Assembly: GCA_900764215.1 (NCBI GenBank)
Contig: CAAFNI010000264.1
Span: 1 to 16,777 of the forward strand
Origin: an uncultured Sutterella sp.
GTDB taxonomy: Bacteria > Pseudomonadota > Gammaproteobacteria > Burkholderiales > Burkholderiaceae_F
DNA: 16,777 nucleotides
Reading direction: 5' to 3'
In this document: positions 15,097 to 16,777 of the stretch, in pieces
How the letters are laid out: the number at the start of each line of letters is the position of its first letter
How positions within the stretch are numbered: position 1 is the first letter of the stretch
The notes under the pieces: generated by a model
Databases searched by the model: none
Seen by the model: the letters and a program-made list of their open reading frames with translations, nothing else
Told to the model about the DNA's origin: nothing
Position numbers and translations under genes: made by a program

Positions 15097-15128
15097 GGGA
15101 CACCTTTCCTGAATAATGACGGAAGCGG

Positions 15129-15163
15129 CTGCCGAGCCGCGCGAAAGGCGCTCGGCTCGGCAG
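15129..15163. terminator. Long hairpin between prlC and xthA
   Basis: CTGCCGAGCC (15129-15138) and GGCTCGGCAG (15154-15163) are perfect complements. GCGC/GCGC pairs further inside with a 2-base bulge and a GAAAG/CTTTC loop. It lies 12 bases beyond the prlC stop in the direction of transcription and about 33 bases before xthA. The minus-strand sequence after it has no T run, so it may be a weak terminator or an mRNA-stabilising hairpin. Confidence 0.6.
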
Positions 15164-15175
15164 GACGAATGAACA

Positions 15176-16777
15176 TCAGGCGACGCTCATGCCGCTGTGG
15201 CGGAGCAGTGCGTCGATTTCGGGCTTGCGGCCGCGGAACGCAATGAAGTTTTCCAGCGCATCCCGGCTTGAGCCGCGTCCGAGGATTGAGCTCCGGAAGT
15301 GCTCGGCAGTGGACAGATTGAGAATGCCGGACTCCTCAAAGGCCGAGAAGGCGTCCGCCGAGAGCACCTCGGCCCACTTGTAGCTGTAGTAGCCTGCGGC
15401 ATAGCCGCCGGCGAAGATGTGGGAGAAGCTCTGCGGGAAGCGGTTGTACTCGGGCGGAAAGCTCACGGCAACCTCTCGGCGCACGTCCTCGAGAAGCGTC
15501 CGGACGTCGTCCGCGTCGGGGTCGAAGCTGGTGTGAAGGAGCATGTCGAAGAGCGCGAATTCGACCTGGCGCACGCAGGCCATGCCGGACTGGAAGTTCT
15601 TGGCCGCGAGCATCTTTTCAAACAGCGCTTCGGGCAGGGGTTCGCCCGTTTCGACGTGCTTCGTGAGGCCCTTGACGACGTCCCACTCCCAGGCGAAATT
15701 CTCCATGAACTGGCTCGGCAGCTCGACGGCGTCCCATTCGACGCCGCTGATGCCGGAGACCGCGGCTTCCGTCTGGTCCGTGAGGAGATGGTGGAGACAG
15801 TGGCCGAACTCGTGAAAGAGCGTCGTCACGTCGTCATGCGTGAGCGTTGCGGGGCGTCCGTTGACGCCGGGCGCGAAGTTGCAGACGAGATAGGCGACGG
15901 GCTTTTGCAGAATGCCGTCCACGATAGCGCGCGTGCGGTCGGCGTCCATCCAGGCGCCGGAGCGCTTGCCTTCGCGGGCGTAGAGATCGGCGTAGAAGGA
16001 TGCGACGACTTCGTCGCCTCGGCAGACTTCGAAATACTTGACGTCGGGATGCCAGACGCTGGCCGTCGCCGGCCGGATCCGGATGCCGTAGAGCGTTTCC
16101 GCAAGCTTGAAGAGGCCCGAGAAGACCGTGGGCTCGGTGAAGTACTGCTTCACCTCCTGATCCGAATAGCTGTAGCGGGCCTCGCGCAGCTTTTCGGAGG
16201 CGTAGGCCTGATCCCAGGGCTGCATGTCGGCAATGCCGAGCTCCTCGGCCGCAAAGGCGCGAAGGGCCGCCATGTCCTTTTCGGCAAAGGGCTTGGCGCG
16301 GGCGGCCAGATCGCGAAGGAAGGCGATGACTTCTGCGGGGGTGTCGGCCATCTTGGTGGCGAGCGACGATTCGGCATAGTCGGCAAAGCCCAGGAGCTTC
16401 GCTTCTTCGCGGCGAAGCTTGAGAATCTCGCTGATGAGCGGCGTGTTGTCGAACTTGCCGCCGTCGAATTCGGAGGCGCGCGTCGAGAAGGCGCGGTAGA
16501 GCGTTTCGCGCAGCGAGCGGTCGTCCGCGTACTGCATGACGGGCAGGTAGGACGGGAAGTGGAGCGTGATGCGCCAGCCGTCCTTGCCCGCGGCCTTCGC
16601 GTTGGCGGCAAAGAGCGCCTTGGCGTCCTCCGGGATGACGGCGAGGCGGCTGTCGTCATCGAGCGTGAGATCCCACGCGTTGGTGGCGTCAAGGAGGTTT
16701 TCGCTGAACTTCTGGCTCAGCATCGAAAGGCGTTCGCCCACGGCCTTGACGCGGGCGCGCTCGGCCTCGGGCAGTTC
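15176..16777 (-). CDS. prlC: Oligopeptidase A (M3 metallopeptidase), N-terminus beyond right window edge
   Basis: Oligopeptidase A is a cytoplasmic zinc peptidase that degrades short peptides, including cleaved signal peptides. The frame is open from the window edge, giving 533 visible residues of an enzyme usually near 680, so roughly the first 150 are missing. A GTG at 16741 is an internal valine codon and not a start, since the ELPEAERARVKA sequence before it already matches the family. The zinc motif HEFGH is at 15814-15800, and the probable third zinc-ligand glutamate follows in VEWDAVELPSQFMENF. The C-terminal AGGYAAGYYSYKWAEVLSADAF segment, with the substrate-binding tyrosines and glycine-rich loop, is intact. 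It ends with the GRGSSRDALENFIAFRGRKPEIDALLRHSG tail typical of M3 enzymes. xthA follows on the same strand. Confidence 0.95.
   Translation of the reverse strand, partial: ELPEAERARVKAVGERLSMLSQKFSENLLDATNAWDLTLDDDSRLAVIPEDAKALFAANAKAAGKDGWRITLHFPSYLPVMQYADDRSLRETLYRAFSTRASEFDGGKFDNTPLISEILKLRREEAKLLGFADYAESSLATKMADTPAEVIAFLRDLAARAKPFAEKDMAALRAFAAEELGIADMQPWDQAYASEKLREARYSYSDQEVKQYFTEPTVFSGLFKLAETLYGIRIRPATASVWHPDVKYFEVCRGDEVVASFYADLYAREGKRSGAWMDADRTRAIVDGILQKPVAYLVCNFAPGVNGRPATLTHDDVTTLFHEFGHCLHHLLTDQTEAAVSGISGVEWDAVELPSQFMENFAWEWDVVKGLTKHVETGEPLPEALFEKMLAAKNFQSGMACVRQVEFALFDMLLHTSFDPDADDVRTLLEDVRREVAVSFPPEYNRFPQSFSHIFAGGYAAGYYSYKWAEVLSADAFSAFEESGILNLSTAEHFRSSILGRGSSRDALENFIAFRGRKPEIDALLRHSGMSVA

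Noticed and set aside
14320..15246. 308-codon open frame on the plus strand opposite xthA
   Set aside because: It is a shadow of a gene with all catalytic residues intact on the other strand.

Overview
This window carries no sign of phage, plasmid or transposon. It is a compact, GC-rich stretch of ordinary bacterial chromosome, most likely from a betaproteobacterium. The gene neighbourhoods (yicC-gmk-rpoZ-spoT with greB convergent to spoT, rph-rdgB-hemW, and glnA-glnL-glnG) and the protein sequences look to me like Burkholderiales, possibly the Sutterella/Parasutterella group. That placement is judgement from memory, not a search result.

Layout. Positions 1-620 (-) hold the 5' part of a leucyl aminopeptidase gene (pepA), cut by the left edge. 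A VOC-fold protein gene (756-1154, +) is divergent from it, followed by tRNA-Ala(CGC) at 1252-1327 with a good intrinsic terminator, then greB (+). Next comes a minus-strand block read right to left: yicC, gmk, rpoZ, spoT. It covers an RNase, GMP kinase, RNA polymerase omega and the bifunctional ppGpp synthetase/hydrolase. A strong terminator-like hairpin lies between rpoZ and spoT. Divergent from yicC is the plus-strand cluster rph, rdgB, hemW (RNase PH, house-cleaning NTPase, heme chaperone).

Positions 9231-9543 are a rich regulatory region for glnA: hemW terminator hairpins, a sigma70-like promoter whose spacer is filled by a palindromic NtrC-type box, and a consensus-quality sigma54 promoter about 130 bp downstream. 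glnA (with its adenylylation tyrosine) is followed by a terminator, then glnL (NtrB) and glnG (NtrC), giving a complete nitrogen-control module. A 187-residue protein with two predicted membrane segments and no recognised family follows glnG. The window ends with minus-strand xthA (exonuclease III, apparent TTG start) and prlC (oligopeptidase A, cut by the right edge).

Functionally the window joins nucleotide and stringent-response physiology (gmk, spoT, rpoZ, rdgB, greB) to nitrogen regulation (glnA-glnL-glnG). I see no candidate for a wholly new system. The most interesting points are regulatory: the overlapping glnA promoter/NtrC architecture, the apparent uncoupling of spoT from rpoZ with a 14-codon leader ORF overlapping the spoT start, several strong non-canonical hairpins between genes, and the unknown membrane protein beside glnG.
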